From Scytalidium lignicola (taxonomy: Eukaryota; Ascomycota; Leotiomycetes): DNA of 64,000 nucleotides. This document shows positions 12,737 to 23,261 of this stretch, one piece after another. The DNA lies in NCBI GenBank assembly GCA_002812745.2, contig NCSJ02000002.1, positions 62,001 through 126,000 on the forward strand. Reading direction: 5' to 3'. Position 1 is the stretch's first letter. Each line of letters opens with the position of its first letter. The notes beneath the pieces are model-generated. The model did no database searches and was not told where the DNA came from. It saw nothing but the letters and a program-made list of their open reading frames with translations. The position numbers and the translations under genes were made by a program.

Positions 12737-13138
12737 TTTCGGCGACGACTCTCGAGTCGAGGACGTCTATGAGCAAAAAGGATATCGGGAGCAAAGAGAC
12801 TTCCGACCGATGACAAAAAAGAAATCGATTAGGAACTTTATCAACCGAGCAACACCCAAAAATTTACAAGGGTACTTGACAAAGAGAACCCGGCGAAAAG
12901 TTTAACCGAGAAAGTTGGTGTGTGTGTGTTGCATTAACTTATTAGGCTTGGTACGGAAACGAGAAAGAGAGCTCGCTCGCTCACTCAAAATCGAACGACA
13001 CATCCTCATTTTCCACTCTCTATCAACAACCCTCCCCCCCCCTCGACGTCCAATTCCCTCAAAGGCAAGCTTTCCCCCCTCAATTGCTTTTTCAATTCCC
13101 AAAAAAGGGGAGGCTTACCATTGAATTAAATATTCCAG
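12737..13138. promoter_or_regulatory. Shared upstream region of MTR4 and COX8
   Basis: This 402-bp region lies between divergent start codons. It contains (GT)6 at 12918-12929 and, on the COX8 side, a strongly pyrimidine-rich tract including a C run near 13030, typical of fungal core promoters. No TATA box was recognised. Confidence 0.5.
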
Positions 13139-13477
13139 ATGCTATCTCGAGCTGCAGTTCGCGCTTCCTCCACGGCCTCGGTGGTCGCCCGCCGCGGCTT
13201 CCACTCCACCCGAACTCAAATGTCATCCCCATACCACTACCCCGAAGGACCACGAAGCAACCTTCCCTTCAACCCGCTCGCGAGAGGGTTTGGGATTAAA
13301 TACTGGACCGTGATGTTTCTTGGTATGCTAGAATGAAATCCAATCCCCGATTCGGGTCTTTTGTCGCAGGACAGGCCTTCATGACAAGATAATCAGCTGA
13401 CTGGAGGTTTTTTTTTAAATCTAGGCTTCACGGCTCCGGTTGGCATCGCCATGTGGCAGACATTGAAGGAGAAATGA
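13139..13477 (+). CDS. COX8: Cytochrome c oxidase subunit VIII (COX8 / COX7C family)
   Basis: Two exons, 13139-13322 and 13425-13477, with a 102-nt intron (GTATGC..TCTAG) give 78 residues. The first ~27 residues (MLSRAAVRASSTASVVARRG) are a basic, acid-free mitochondrial presequence. The mature part starts with the family signature SPYHYPEGPRSNLPFNPL, and a single membrane helix follows (YWTVMFLGFTAPVGIAMW), split by the intron. The protein is a small nuclear-encoded subunit of respiratory complex IV in the inner mitochondrial membrane. Size and order match yeast Cox8 and animal COX7C. Confidence 0.95.
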
Positions 13478-13793
13478 ACTCGAAATATTACCAGGAATGA
13501 AGTTCTAGGTTTTTTGCGGGCTCTAGAATGAGGAGGTTAGATGGGTTGTTTCTATATCAACACTTATGTACTGTACAAATTACCACACATGGCTTTTTTG
13601 TCACGATGCCTTTTTCTTCTTTTTCTTTTCGTAATTCTTAGACGTGCTTATATATGTGACACTTTGTTGTTTGGTGTGATGGATATTACTCGGCCTGGCC
13701 TGTTCATCAATCCTCAGAAGTAAATCCCTTGCATGACCACGTATAGTACTTTCCACTCCAGATCCCGATCAAACACCGAGATGCCACCAAGGT
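13478..13793. other. Convergent 3' region between COX8 and MED18
   Basis: This 316-bp T-rich spacer between two converging genes should hold both terminators. No other feature was seen. Confidence 0.5.
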
Positions 13794-14760
13794 TCACACC
13801 TTAACCATTACTCTAGTATCGAATGCATGTCTATCCATCAATTGGAAATCGTAGCATCCCTCAAACTCCGATTTCATCGTCATAAGCTCGTCAATGCCCC
13901 TCTGTACTTGTTCAGGATCATTGCCATTGAGTACCTCAATCGAGGCCGTTAATATCCACTTATCCTCGGGATCAAAGGGAGTGAGGGTTTCAAAAGCAGG
14001 GAGTCTGCTGTTAATTCGCAGCGATCCATCCTGCTCTTTCTCTTGAAGCTCATCGGGTATTCGTAAATGGCGGGTTAAGCAAAACACAGCGTTACCAAGG
14101 ACGAATCTATATGTCTCTTCAATGATCTCCCGAACAAACCTACCAATTGAACTGTCAGGCGTCTAATCTTTAATTAAAAACCCCCTCCTGTTAGTGACTT
14201 ACTTGTGTTCCATTCCCACCAGTATCTTGCAAAGAGATTTCTCGTCCTCGATGCTTACTATAAGGCGGCTATTTACCGGTCTAGCCCCTGCGGGATCGGG
14301 AAGGTCTGTCCAGCGAAGAGTACCTAGCATGTCATCGCATACTAACTCACTATAATTCTAGAGGATTAGGAATTGAGTAGCAAGTGCAAGCAAGTCAATA
14401 TGAGGAGACATACGGTCCATCATTCGCCGATCTGATTTCGGTCCCCGACACCACTGGCTGACTAAACTGGTCCCGTTGCACATCGTATAGAAGTGCAATG
14501 GTATAGGACTGCCGGACCAACTGTTCGTGAAGGTTCTTCCACAGAGGCATCTTATGCTGAGAGCCAGGGTTTCCCGGTGAGCCAAGGTTTCCCAGCAGTT
14601 TGGGATTGACGCCGGGGAGATTGCGTTTCCTTGGGCCTTGCCATATCAATCGCCGGCGGATGAGAAGGTCGGGGTTCATGCCGCAGTAGCCTTGGAGGAT
14701 ACGTAAGGCCCGGACCTTATCATCGGGCTGGATGTAGGTGGTGAGGAATAATTCGTGCAT
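13794..14760 (-). CDS. MED18: Mediator complex subunit 18
   Basis: Three exons, 14760-14414, 14349-14203 and 14139-13794, with introns of 64 and 63 nt, give 279 residues. The start MHELFLTTYIQPDDKVRALRILQGYCGM and the later RRRLIWQGP are the fungal Med18 opening block. The middle exon encodes GTLRWTDLPDPAGARPVNSRL, and the last exon has the ETYRFVLGNAVFCLTRH strand pattern. Med18 (yeast Srb5) is part of the Mediator head and, with Med20, forms a movable unit contacting RNA polymerase II. At the first junction a nearer AG (after CTCT) would give an immediate stop; using the AG at 14350-14351 keeps the frame and the similarity. Size fits the family. Confidence 0.9.
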
Positions 14761-16438
14761 TATTGCGTTTTAATATTTTGCTCCTAGTATAGGTCCTGTC
14801 AAACTCATGTTATTGATGGACACGTGCAAAACTATGTATAACATGGAGTAAGAGGTCGAACTTGCTAACAAGCCCCAACTTAAGCCATGCCTTGTTGAAT
14901 GTTCCATACCTTTTTGCTAAGGAAACATGGAGAGAGGGGGTACAAAATATGGATTAAGGGGTTGAATGACCGGAACCAGATCCATACAATAAGCGTGTTG
15001 TTTCGCAGAGAGAGCTTCCGTCAGGTTACCATAGCATGTCTCAACAAAATAAACCTCGAGCGGGGTGTTTTCTTCCGAAAATGTTTCAACATGCGACGGC
15101 TATAGTATCAATTCCAATCCGATCAAGTCCTTGGTTATGGAAAATGCATATTGGTTGGTGAAAGATGTGTTGCTGGTCAAGACGGAGCACGTGAATCTCC
15201 TGCAGGAGTGTGAATTGATAGATCTCGATTTGACCTAATTCGCACGAGGCTGAGAAGCATCAGATGGGGTACTTCCGCAGTAAAGTAAGGCACGCACAAG
15301 GCCAGCGAATCACGAGTAACACCGGCATCGGTTCGGAGATAAGCGAGATCCCTGGGGCATCGATGCATGCTGCGAGATGGATGCACCTCGACAGGACAAG
15401 CCCAGAGGTTCGAGAGCTACAGTCCAGTAATTACATGTACGGAGTTCCGTACAAGTACTGTGTAAAGTAAAGTAGAGAAGCGGGTGACGACGCACGGGTG
15501 GAACATTTTGCACCTCCGCCCGCCGAAACCGATATCGTCTGCAGTCGAAGCTGGTGCAAATGTGCAATGCCCCCCAAATCCAGTAAGTAATTGGAGACCA
15601 AACATTTCCCCCCTCGAAGATGGAGTGATTTCTGCCCGACCAACACGCCACCAGTCCGTGGGCAATGCTGCAAAGTACTGTAGAAGAACCCAAAACGTAG
15701 CAAAGGAATGAGTTATGCAGAAGCTGGTTTTATGCCCGCGGACCACGGGTTACAGGATGGGTGTTTGTGGTGGTTGTGGTACGAGTTCGCCTCGATCGGA
15801 GCCAGCCGGCTTGAAAAACGTTCTCTCTGTCTTCGCGGGCGGTTGTGACTGTATCCCGTGAAAAGCAAAACAATCTCCACGAGAAAAAAGAGCCTTTCTA
15901 CTGCCCTTTCGTCCTTCTCCAATTCCCTTTCCCCCACAAGCTCGAGTTACCCCAAATATCCGTGAATAGCTGCTGCCTCTCTTTGCACGGCCAAACCCGT
16001 GGTCTTTAGTGGTCGTGCGTGCCCCCAATCAGACATCAATCGCTACTTACAGTCCGTCCATCCGGCGCGCACGCTATCACAAGCTACGTTCTGACCTGGC
16101 AAAAAAGTCCTTTTTCCGTCCTTTTCCCCCCCNCCATCTTTCGGTGGTCGGCACAATCTCGCGTGCATTTCTCAAGTGCTGTCGTGCTTTCGTGCTTGGG
16201 TCTTTTATCAGTAAACAACGCACACGCACGCATACACAAGTGCGCCCACTACTGTGTACAGCGACCTCTGGAGCATAAATTCGACGCCCTTCCCTTCAAA
16301 TCCAGAGGCCGGTTGTGGAAGTTTTTTCAATAAGTTAGGGTCGTCACAGCAGCGTTGATTTACTAGCGATACCTTGGTTGGTCACCTCTAGTAACATACC
16401 TGCCTCAATCTTTATCATCACCCCAAAAAGAAAAAACG
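14761..16438. other. Long divergent intergenic region between MED18 and KGD4
   Basis: This 1.7-kb region holds both promoters. It is unusually mixed: a GTAC-rich palindromic patch at 15431-15470, a GC-rich centre, then a C/T-rich leader towards KGD4 with an N at 16133. Overlapping short frames at 15.3-15.75 kb show no family resemblance. Confidence 0.5.
15436..15453. repeat. Perfect 8-bp inverted repeat TGTACGGA-GT-TCCGTACA
   Basis: The two 8-bp arms are exact reverse complements around a 2-bp centre. The site is followed at once by AAGTACTGTG, another GTAC-type word. It could bind a dimeric transcription factor, or be one of many GTAC-rich words in this genome's spacers. Confidence 0.7.
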
Positions 16439-16916
16439 ATGTTTGCGACTCGCGCCCTTCGACAGGCTGCTCACGCCGAGCGTACCCCAATGATTAAGTT
16501 CTTGGGCAAGCGCCAGCTTCCATGTAAGCTTCTTCTTCACCTTTTCTCACTTTTCATCGTAGCAAAAGAAAAATCTCTCTAACATCACTATCAAATCCCC
16601 AGCTTCCGTCGACCACACCCCTCACCCCCACCCAGCATCTCCAACACACCAGGTCCCCAAGGACTTCCAGCAATCCTCATCCACCTCCTTCTCCTCCTAC
16701 AGACAACAAGCCCAACAACATGGTCCCTTGGCTCGAAGCGTAGCCCGCAGCAATGCCGGAATTGGCGCGGCTTCCGGCCATCTGCTTGGCCCCGTGGACC
16801 CTAGCAAGGGTGTGTACTTCGACCGCAACGAACTGCCAGCCCGATTCCGACGCACTCCCCTCGAAATGGCTGAGATCGATGCCATTGAGACCGGCGGCGC
16901 TACTTTAGTTTGCTGA
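16439..16916 (+). CDS. KGD4: 2-oxoglutarate dehydrogenase complex subunit Kgd4 (Ymr31 family)
   Basis: Two exons, 16439-16523 and 16603-16916, with a 79-nt intron give 132 residues. The N-terminus MFATRALRQAAHAERTPMIK is a mitochondrial presequence leading into the family's PMIKFLGKR block. VDHTPHPHPASPT follows, and the conserved C-terminal block is ELPARFRRTPLEMAEIDAIETGGA. Older annotations call this family mitochondrial ribosomal protein YMR-31. In yeast it was re-assigned as Kgd4, which tethers the E3 enzyme to the 2-oxoglutarate dehydrogenase core. Residues of about 45-75 are Ser/Gln-rich and variable. Confidence 0.9.
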
Positions 16917-17725
16917 AGCAACTACTATTATATTTTTTTTAAAAGAAATGCGAACCCGTGTATGAAATGTAACAACAGGTCGAGGTTCTTTTTTGTGAAA
17001 TGATACCAAAATAGACTTGGGCTTGCTTCTTCTATCTCTTATTGTTTTCGCATGAATTTGGGCGGGGGTGGTCAATGATTTGTGCTGAAATATAATTTAC
17101 TTTGTGAAGAGAAATTGGGTGTGCGCAGCAAATGCTGGATTCTTTTGGCATTGGACGAGTTATGGAAGAGTATTGAAGACACGATGTTCTACTGAGGACG
17201 AGACTGGACGAGATTGGTTGCCACGCTTTTTTTTCTCGATATCTGGATATCTGTTGCAGCTCTCCTCGACACATGAGATGTCTTCTCTTTTTGCTTTCTC
17301 CGGCAGGCATTGTCTGTAACTACTATGCATAGTTATTACCAATATAAAAAAATCCCCCTCAAATCTATACTCTCAGTGATATCATGCAATAATTGAGCAA
17401 TTGTGCATAATCCTTGACTAGACCTGTAGTTTGTAGATGACATCGTTAAGAGCACGTGCAATATTCCCCATGTAGCAAGCATCGTGAAGGGGTGTCCTTA
17501 ACTATTCCGATTATTGGTGGAGATGCTCAGAGACAACAGCCGGCCGACGAGGCTGCATCCAGGGTTTGCTATTATTACCCGGGATCTCGAACCAAAGATA
17601 CGTCGCCTCTCAAACCAACCAAGGCTCAGCCCTTCATACTAAAAGTCCTCTCCTTCAGAAACCCCCAGCAAATTTAAACCCCAAAAGTCATTGACCAATA
17701 AACACCAGAGACACAGAAATGTGAG
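16917..17725. other. Intergenic region downstream of KGD4
   Basis: This 809-bp spacer holds the KGD4 3' end and the promoter of the RUS-family gene. A short ATG-TGA pair lies directly before the RUS start. No gene, repeat or RNA was recognised. Confidence 0.5.
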
Positions 17726-19677
17726 ATGGCTCAGAATGTTAAGCAGGAGGAATTCGAACACATCGAGATCCATGAGAAAGACCAGGCGGGAAATATAGTT
17801 GCCACTTACATCTCAAGCGGAACAAGACATTCTTCCAAAAACAAAAAGAAGAGGGTCTTTGATTCGGATACTCTACAGAATAGGATAGACGTCATTGTAA
17901 GCTACCCAATTCCAAATTTATTTGCATTTTTCTTCTTCTTTCTAGTTATATTTATAAAAACTAATTCGTGTTCCCAGGTTCCCAAAAATACAAATAGTTA
18001 TGCAAAGAGTCTCTTGGATGCTTTCCTTCCAGCTGGGTATCCGCATAGTGTGACGAAGGACTACCTTGAGTATGTTTTATTTTTATTTCTCCCTCCTTCT
18101 ATTGTAGACAACTATGTATTGCGGTGATGAGAGACGCAGACCTAACGAAGCTAGCAGATATCAAATATATGTGAGATTTCCCTCTGCAATTTTGTTTCCT
18201 GAGAAGGTAGGATTAATTGTGAAGAAAGGATTCATTACAAGCCTTCTCGAGCTCCATTGCTGGACTTCTTTCCTCGAGGGCTGTTCTAGAAGGTAAGTTT
18301 CATTTTTTCCCGTTTGTCAAATCTTTGTCTTTTATTTTCAACCCCCCTTTCCTACTATTATTTAACGTTTAGACTTTATGCAATTGCTAAATTATCTCCC
18401 TGATCGGTCCACTACAAGACGGTTAAATTCTTCAAAACTTCAGGAGTAACATTACTAAGTGTCTCCCCATCCGTATAGGAATCGGTGTCGGTGACCAGCA
18501 TGCTTCTCCAACAGCAGCTCTCCTCCTGTCCGTCCTGCAAGAGTCCATGGGTCGTGTAGCCACGATACTCTTTGCCCACAGACTTGGCACAGCTTTGGAA
18601 CCAGAATGCAAAATGTACCGCTTAGCTGCTGATATATTCAATGACTCGGCCATGGTCCTTGACTGCCTCTCCCCAGCTTTACCAAAGGTGGCGAGAGTGC
18701 TATTTCTGAGCCTATCTAGTGTACTAAGATCTCTATGCGGTGTAGCAGCAGGAAGTTCAAAGGCATCTTTAAGCGCGCACTTTGCTACTAAGGGGAATCT
18801 TGGGGAATTAAACGCTGTAGGGATCTACCTCTTTGCCTCCTTTGCTGATCATAAGATAGCAACTAATAGATCCTAGAAAGATTCATCTCAAGAAACTGTT
18901 ATTTCACTCATGGGAATGCTGGTTGGTACTGTAGTTGTGTCACATATTTCCTCCCAGTGGGCCACCTGGATAGCAATGATTCTGCTCCTAGGTATCCATA
19001 TCGGTACCAATTACATGGCAGTCAGGGCGGTCTCCATGCGTACCTTGAACAGACAACGCGCAAATATTCTTTTCTCGCACTACCTCTCTCAATTCGCAAA
19101 CGTGGAGAAAGTGACAGAACAAGATCTAAAGTCGAAAGTAACTATTCTCACACCGGAGCAAGTATCTCTACGAGAGCGGATTTTTGAGAGAGATGGAATT
19201 CTTAGATGGAATGGATGCAAAGCGCTAGGATATTGCCAACTAGGCACCTCGTTTCAAGCCCTGCTCGACCTTTTCGATGAGCGAGACCCTTCGACTGGAA
19301 GTTATAGAAAGCTCTCCACCTCCAAGGTGAAAAGAATCTTAGCATTATACCGCTCGCAAGGTTATATTCTATGGTATAATCGGAAGCGAACGACTTTTTT
19401 AATAATCCTTAAGGATACCTCCAATATTGAAGATCAGCTCAGAGCTTGGATGCATGCTTTGTATGCATCTAGATACATTCGACAAGAGGATGATGACGAG
19501 TCTCTTCTCGAAACCTTTAGCCGTACCATGGGCCATATGGCTCAGATCTTTGACTCCCACGGAGATAATGACAACAAGAAAGATTTCTTTAGAAGTTTGG
19601 AAGAGAGCGGATGGGATGTTACAACAGGGGCTATGGAAACGTCTCCAGGCACGAGAGTAGATTTACCTAAAATTTAG
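17726..19677 (+). CDS. RUS-family (DUF647, UVB-sensitive/vitamin B6 homeostasis) protein with a 13-nt exon
   Basis: Six exons fit: 17726-17896, 17978-18069, 18158-18170, 18229-18292, 18479-18816 and 18877-19677, giving 492 residues. The joined text carries the family's core: FLPAGYPHSVTKDYLEYQIYDSLQAF, then RAVLEGIGVGDQ, a Gly/Ala-rich helix region (CGVAAGSSKASLSAHFATKGNLGELNA) and SLMGMLVG. Several hydrophobic helices suggest a membrane protein. Plant RUS1/RUS2 act in early seedling development linked to vitamin B6; the biochemical role of fungal members is unknown. Exon 3 is only 13 nt (encoding most of EYQIY) between introns of 88 and 58 nt, and is needed to keep frame and family motif. 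The C-terminal ~170 residues (from about 320) are less conserved. Confidence 0.87.
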
Positions 19678-20430
19678 AATCATACTACTTGGCATCAAAC
19701 AAGAACAGCCTGACAGTTTCGAATCAGTCTTGCTGCGATGCTTGACACGGAACCCAAGCTTGAACCCATCTTTCGGAGAGTTTTGAAGGTCTCAGATCGG
19801 AAAACTTCACCGTTTCTTTCGTACTGAGCACAAATCTGTACGGAATTTCTGATACTCGGCATTTAGCATGCATAAGTTGTGTGTTGCCTGATGAGCATCT
19901 TGGACAATCCAGAATGTACTATTCGTAACATCAATACTGATAACCAAGTTTGTTTTCTTGACACTGTTGGATGCATTTGAATCATAGAGCTGAATGCAAG
20001 AATGGTCACCCTTTTATGCTTTAATAATACTTTCTAAAGCTCTAATTTTATTACCTCGACTGAAGGACTTCACCGAAACATAATATGACGAATGCAATGA
20101 TCGAGAAAGTTAATAGCTTCCAAGACACTACACTTCCAATCGATTAATTGGATATACATGCCTGAACTATAACTCCTGGTCCATTTTGTCAGCTTAAAAT
20201 TGAGAATTATAAACACAAGAGGCTGTTTGGGAGGTTGATGCTATAGTATCATCAATGCCAGAATACATGATACAAATAAATATATCTGAAGCGGCGATTC
20301 GAACAAAATGCCCCTATCAATCTCATCCCGTACGCCCAGCCAAAAGAATACATACACGCATACATACACATAATATATTACAAGCCCACACCCCACCCCA
20401 CCTTATTATACAAGGAACTCTCCCAAAAAA
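19678..20430. other. Convergent 3' region between the RUS gene and CYC3
   Basis: A 753-bp AT-rich spacer between converging genes. No coding signal, tRNA or repeat was recognised. Confidence 0.5.
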
Positions 20431-21399
20431 TCATACAATCCCCAACAATTTAGCCCCTCTAGTCTTCCATCCTTCCCAGGTATTCAATTTCGGCCGCACA
20501 TCGAGATAGAAATTCAACTTGCCACTCCCATCGCTCTTCCCGGAGTAGAAATCAATGATATATTCGATTTTAGTCCCGCATCTGTCTACGACCCAATCAT
20601 GTCTGTCAAATGGAGCGGTATACCCGAGAAGAGTGTTTATCCTGGCTTTTGGAGACATTGAGGATGAGAGTCCGAGGAATGAGTGTAATCGAGGGCCGCC
20701 GCATCTGTTAAAAGAGGAAGGTGGAAATTAGTATTTAATTCAATTCAGGAAAAGAGTTAAATACGCAAGGGAGAAAAAGGGTAGAGAAAGAAGAAGAAAA
20801 GAAAGAGCATACTTCTCAGACCCCCAAGGCCGTTCCCATTCCTTAATCTCCTTCCACGCCCTCTCATTGACGGCATTATGGATCGGCACAATCGTCTTCA
20901 TGTCCTTCACATCGCTCTCGTATCCCTTCCGCTTCATGGCCTCGAAGAACATCTTCTCGCTCGGGTAGATCCAATTCCCGCCCTCGCTGACTTCGCTTTC
21001 TTTCTCGCCGTTCGCGGGCTTGGAGGCATTGGATACGTCTACTGCTGAAGCTCGGGGAATCGATGAGACTTCGCGGTCTAGACCTAAGGAATTTGAGGGG
21101 GGTGCTCGAGATGCTGATGGTGGTTGTGATGATGATGGTGATGATGATGATAACCACGAAAACCATCCTCCCCCTCCTCCTGCTTTGGGGGGTTGCGGTA
21201 GTGCTGGCGATGGTGTCTGATCGACAGTGCTGGAGTCACAACCAGGTCCTGAAGTCGAAGGAGCTGGTGCTGCTGCCGCTACTGCGTCTACTGGAATGCC
21301 GGGGAAGACGGGTTTCGAGCGGTTGGATTTGAGCCAGGCTTCTCGAGTGGCAGGGTCGACGGGACACTTATCCACCGGAGCGCTCTCTTCCTTAGCCAT
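20431..21399 (-). CDS. CYC3: Cytochrome c haem lyase (holocytochrome c synthase)
   Basis: Two exons, 21399-20813 and 20704-20431, with a 108-nt intron give 286 residues. I chose the ATG at 21399 because it leads straight into [12 protein letters not shown], which holds the Cys-Pro haem-binding motif; an in-frame upstream ATG (21534) would add unrelated residues. A Ser/Pro/Gly-rich linker (about 45-120) follows. The catalytic domain starts at [19 protein letters not shown] and contains [20 protein letters not shown], then [19 protein letters not shown] and YIIDFYSG. The enzyme covalently attaches haem to apocytochrome c in the mitochondrial intermembrane space. The linker is longer than in yeast. 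The gene shares a 371-bp upstream region with the ERG19 fragment. Confidence 0.95.
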
Positions 21400-21770
21400 T
21401 TTCGTTGGCTGGGGTATTTCGGCTCCCAGGCTCACTGCCAAATTGAAGATATTCAGATTTTGTCGAGAGGGTTTGGATCTGCACGTTTCAATTAAATTTT
21501 GGTGGAAAGTCTTGATTAAGTTCTGCAAGGGCAATCCGAGCCGAGCCGACCGCGCACATGGCGCCGATTGGACGACGCTGACCGCCCTTGAAACTTACCC
21601 GTGAAAACCTCCCAGCTTCGAGCTAGTTTTGTGTGCCAACAACCCCTCCTCGGTCTCTCTGTTTTTGTTGTCTGCCATTTACACCTTTGAATTGCAATCA
21701 CAAAAGCCACTTCTAGAAATACCACAGAAGTGGTGATTGCTTTCAAAGGGAACCCCAAAACAAAAACACA
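21400..21770. promoter_or_regulatory. Shared upstream region of CYC3 and the ERG19 fragment
   Basis: 371 bp between divergent starts. It still looks like an ordinary bidirectional promoter, so the ERG19 fragment may be transcribed. No specific sites were recognised. Confidence 0.5.
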
Positions 21771-22493
21771 ATGGCAGACACGAAAATCTACCAAGCAAGC
21801 ACCACCGCGCCCGTCAACATCGCAGTAGTAAAGTAAGTCCTCAAAAAAGGGGGGAGCATAAAATNCCCCCCCTTTTTCTACCCCGCCATTTCCATCCAAA
21901 CTTCTCCTCCTCCTTAAGCTAACAACATCAACCATCCAAGATACTGGGGCAAGCGCGATCCAAAGCTCAACCTCCCAACCAACTCCTCCATCTCCGTCAC
22001 CCTCTCCCAATCCGACCTCCGCACTCACACAACCGCCTCCTGCTCCTCAACCTACCCCGCGTCAACCGACACCCTCCTCATAAACTCCACTCTCCAAGAT
22101 GTATCCAGCGCCCGCACCCAAGCCTGTTTCCGCGAACTACGCTCCCTCCGCGCCGCTCTCGAACACCAGAACCCTTCCCTCCCCAAGCTCTCCACTCTCC
22201 CCCTCCGCATCGTCTCAGAGAACAACTTCCCCACCGCCGCTGGCCTCGCCTCTTCCGCAGCAGGCTTCGCAGCTCTCGTCCGAGCCATAGCCGATCTCTA
22301 CGAACTACCCTCGAGTCCGACGGATCTATCCCGGATAGCTCGCCAAGGCAGCGGAAGCGCATGTCGCTCGTTATTCGGCGGATACGTAGCATGGCAGATG
22401 GGCAGCAAGGCGGACGGATCCGACAGCGTCGCGGTGGAAGTCGCGCCACAGAGCCACTGGCCCGAGATGCGCGAGCTAAGAGACGAGAATTAG
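21771..22493 (+). pseudogene. ERG19: Truncated mevalonate-diphosphate decarboxylase (N-terminal half)
   Basis: Two exons, 21771-21832 and 21941-22493, around a 108-nt intron (with an N at 21865), give 204 residues; intact enzymes have about 390-400. The present half is excellent: APVNIAVVKYWGKRD, then LPTNSSISVTLSQ, FPTAAGLASSAAGFAAL (the GHMP nucleotide-binding loop), RQGSGSACRSLFGGYVAW, and finally SHWPEMR. There the similarity stops; six further codons end in TAG. The whole C-terminal GHMP domain, including the catalytic aspartate found in the second half of yeast Erg19, is missing, and I do not find it downstream. The enzyme makes isopentenyl diphosphate for sterols and is essential in yeast. 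A fragment like this should be inactive, so an intact copy should exist elsewhere unless the assembly is wrong here. No stop or frameshift interrupts the retained half. Confidence 0.87.
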
Positions 22494-23261
22494 CTTTCCT
22501 GGGAGATGAATAGAGGCACTCAAAATAGATGAACGTGAAAATTTCTCCAGACGGTTATAATTCTGGTTGTTGGAGTCTGAGACGAACGAGGAGCAAAAGA
22601 AGATGAGGAGAAAAGGGGTGGGAGTTCGGTATCCATTGTCACGCGACAAGGTTCCTGAACGGGCTTTGTATAAAATATAGGGATAGACGCCGGGTTTTCT
22701 TGGTCTAACTGACCGAAGTTTTTCCATTCTGTTGTACACGAAGGCATTGGGAATGTACTTGGACCGCGGCGTTTCCAGCTCAGCATCATGTAGCATTTAT
22801 GTATAAAAAAGCATCTTGTGTTACTACTACTACCACACTCTTCATATACAAACTGTTAAACCTGTCACAATGTTCTTCCTCTCCAACAATTTAATAATGA
22901 TTAGTTAACTAACCGGCAATTCATGTCATGGGTGCCTAGAAATTGAAATAAGTTATCTTTCCAAGAGGACCACCAATACAACAATCAAAACTTCAAAATA
23001 TCAAGTGTGACAAGAAATATAAACGTACGAAGTAACAAATCAATTGTCTTCGAATTGGATTATTAAAAAATACCCATTAAGGTCATATCTGCCCCTTCTT
23101 ATCCATGTTTATTAGCCCATTTTTATCTTTTCCGTTGTTCCCATTACCAGTATTCCATTTCACAGAAAGGAACAACAAGAGACAAGCACGTAAATTTCAT
23201 GCTCTCTCAAATCCCGAAATAAGAAAGAAAGAAAGAAAAAAGGAAAAAAACCCAAGACCAT
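22494..23261. other. AT-rich spacer after the ERG19 fragment
   Basis: This 768-bp stretch lies where the missing half of ERG19 would be expected. It is AT-rich and low-complexity near 23220-23250 (GAAA-type repeats). A 106-codon open frame on the minus strand (22796-22476) has no recognised homology. No transposon ends were seen. Confidence 0.5.

Noticed and set aside
15310..15746. Overlapping minus-strand frames of 90-127 codons between MED18 and KGD4
   Set aside because: Several frames are open at once in a GC-rich patch and none resembles a protein family.
22476..22796. 106-codon minus-strand open frame right after the ERG19 fragment
   Set aside because: No recognisable family, partly overlaps the ERG19 exon, and composition becomes low-complexity towards its end.
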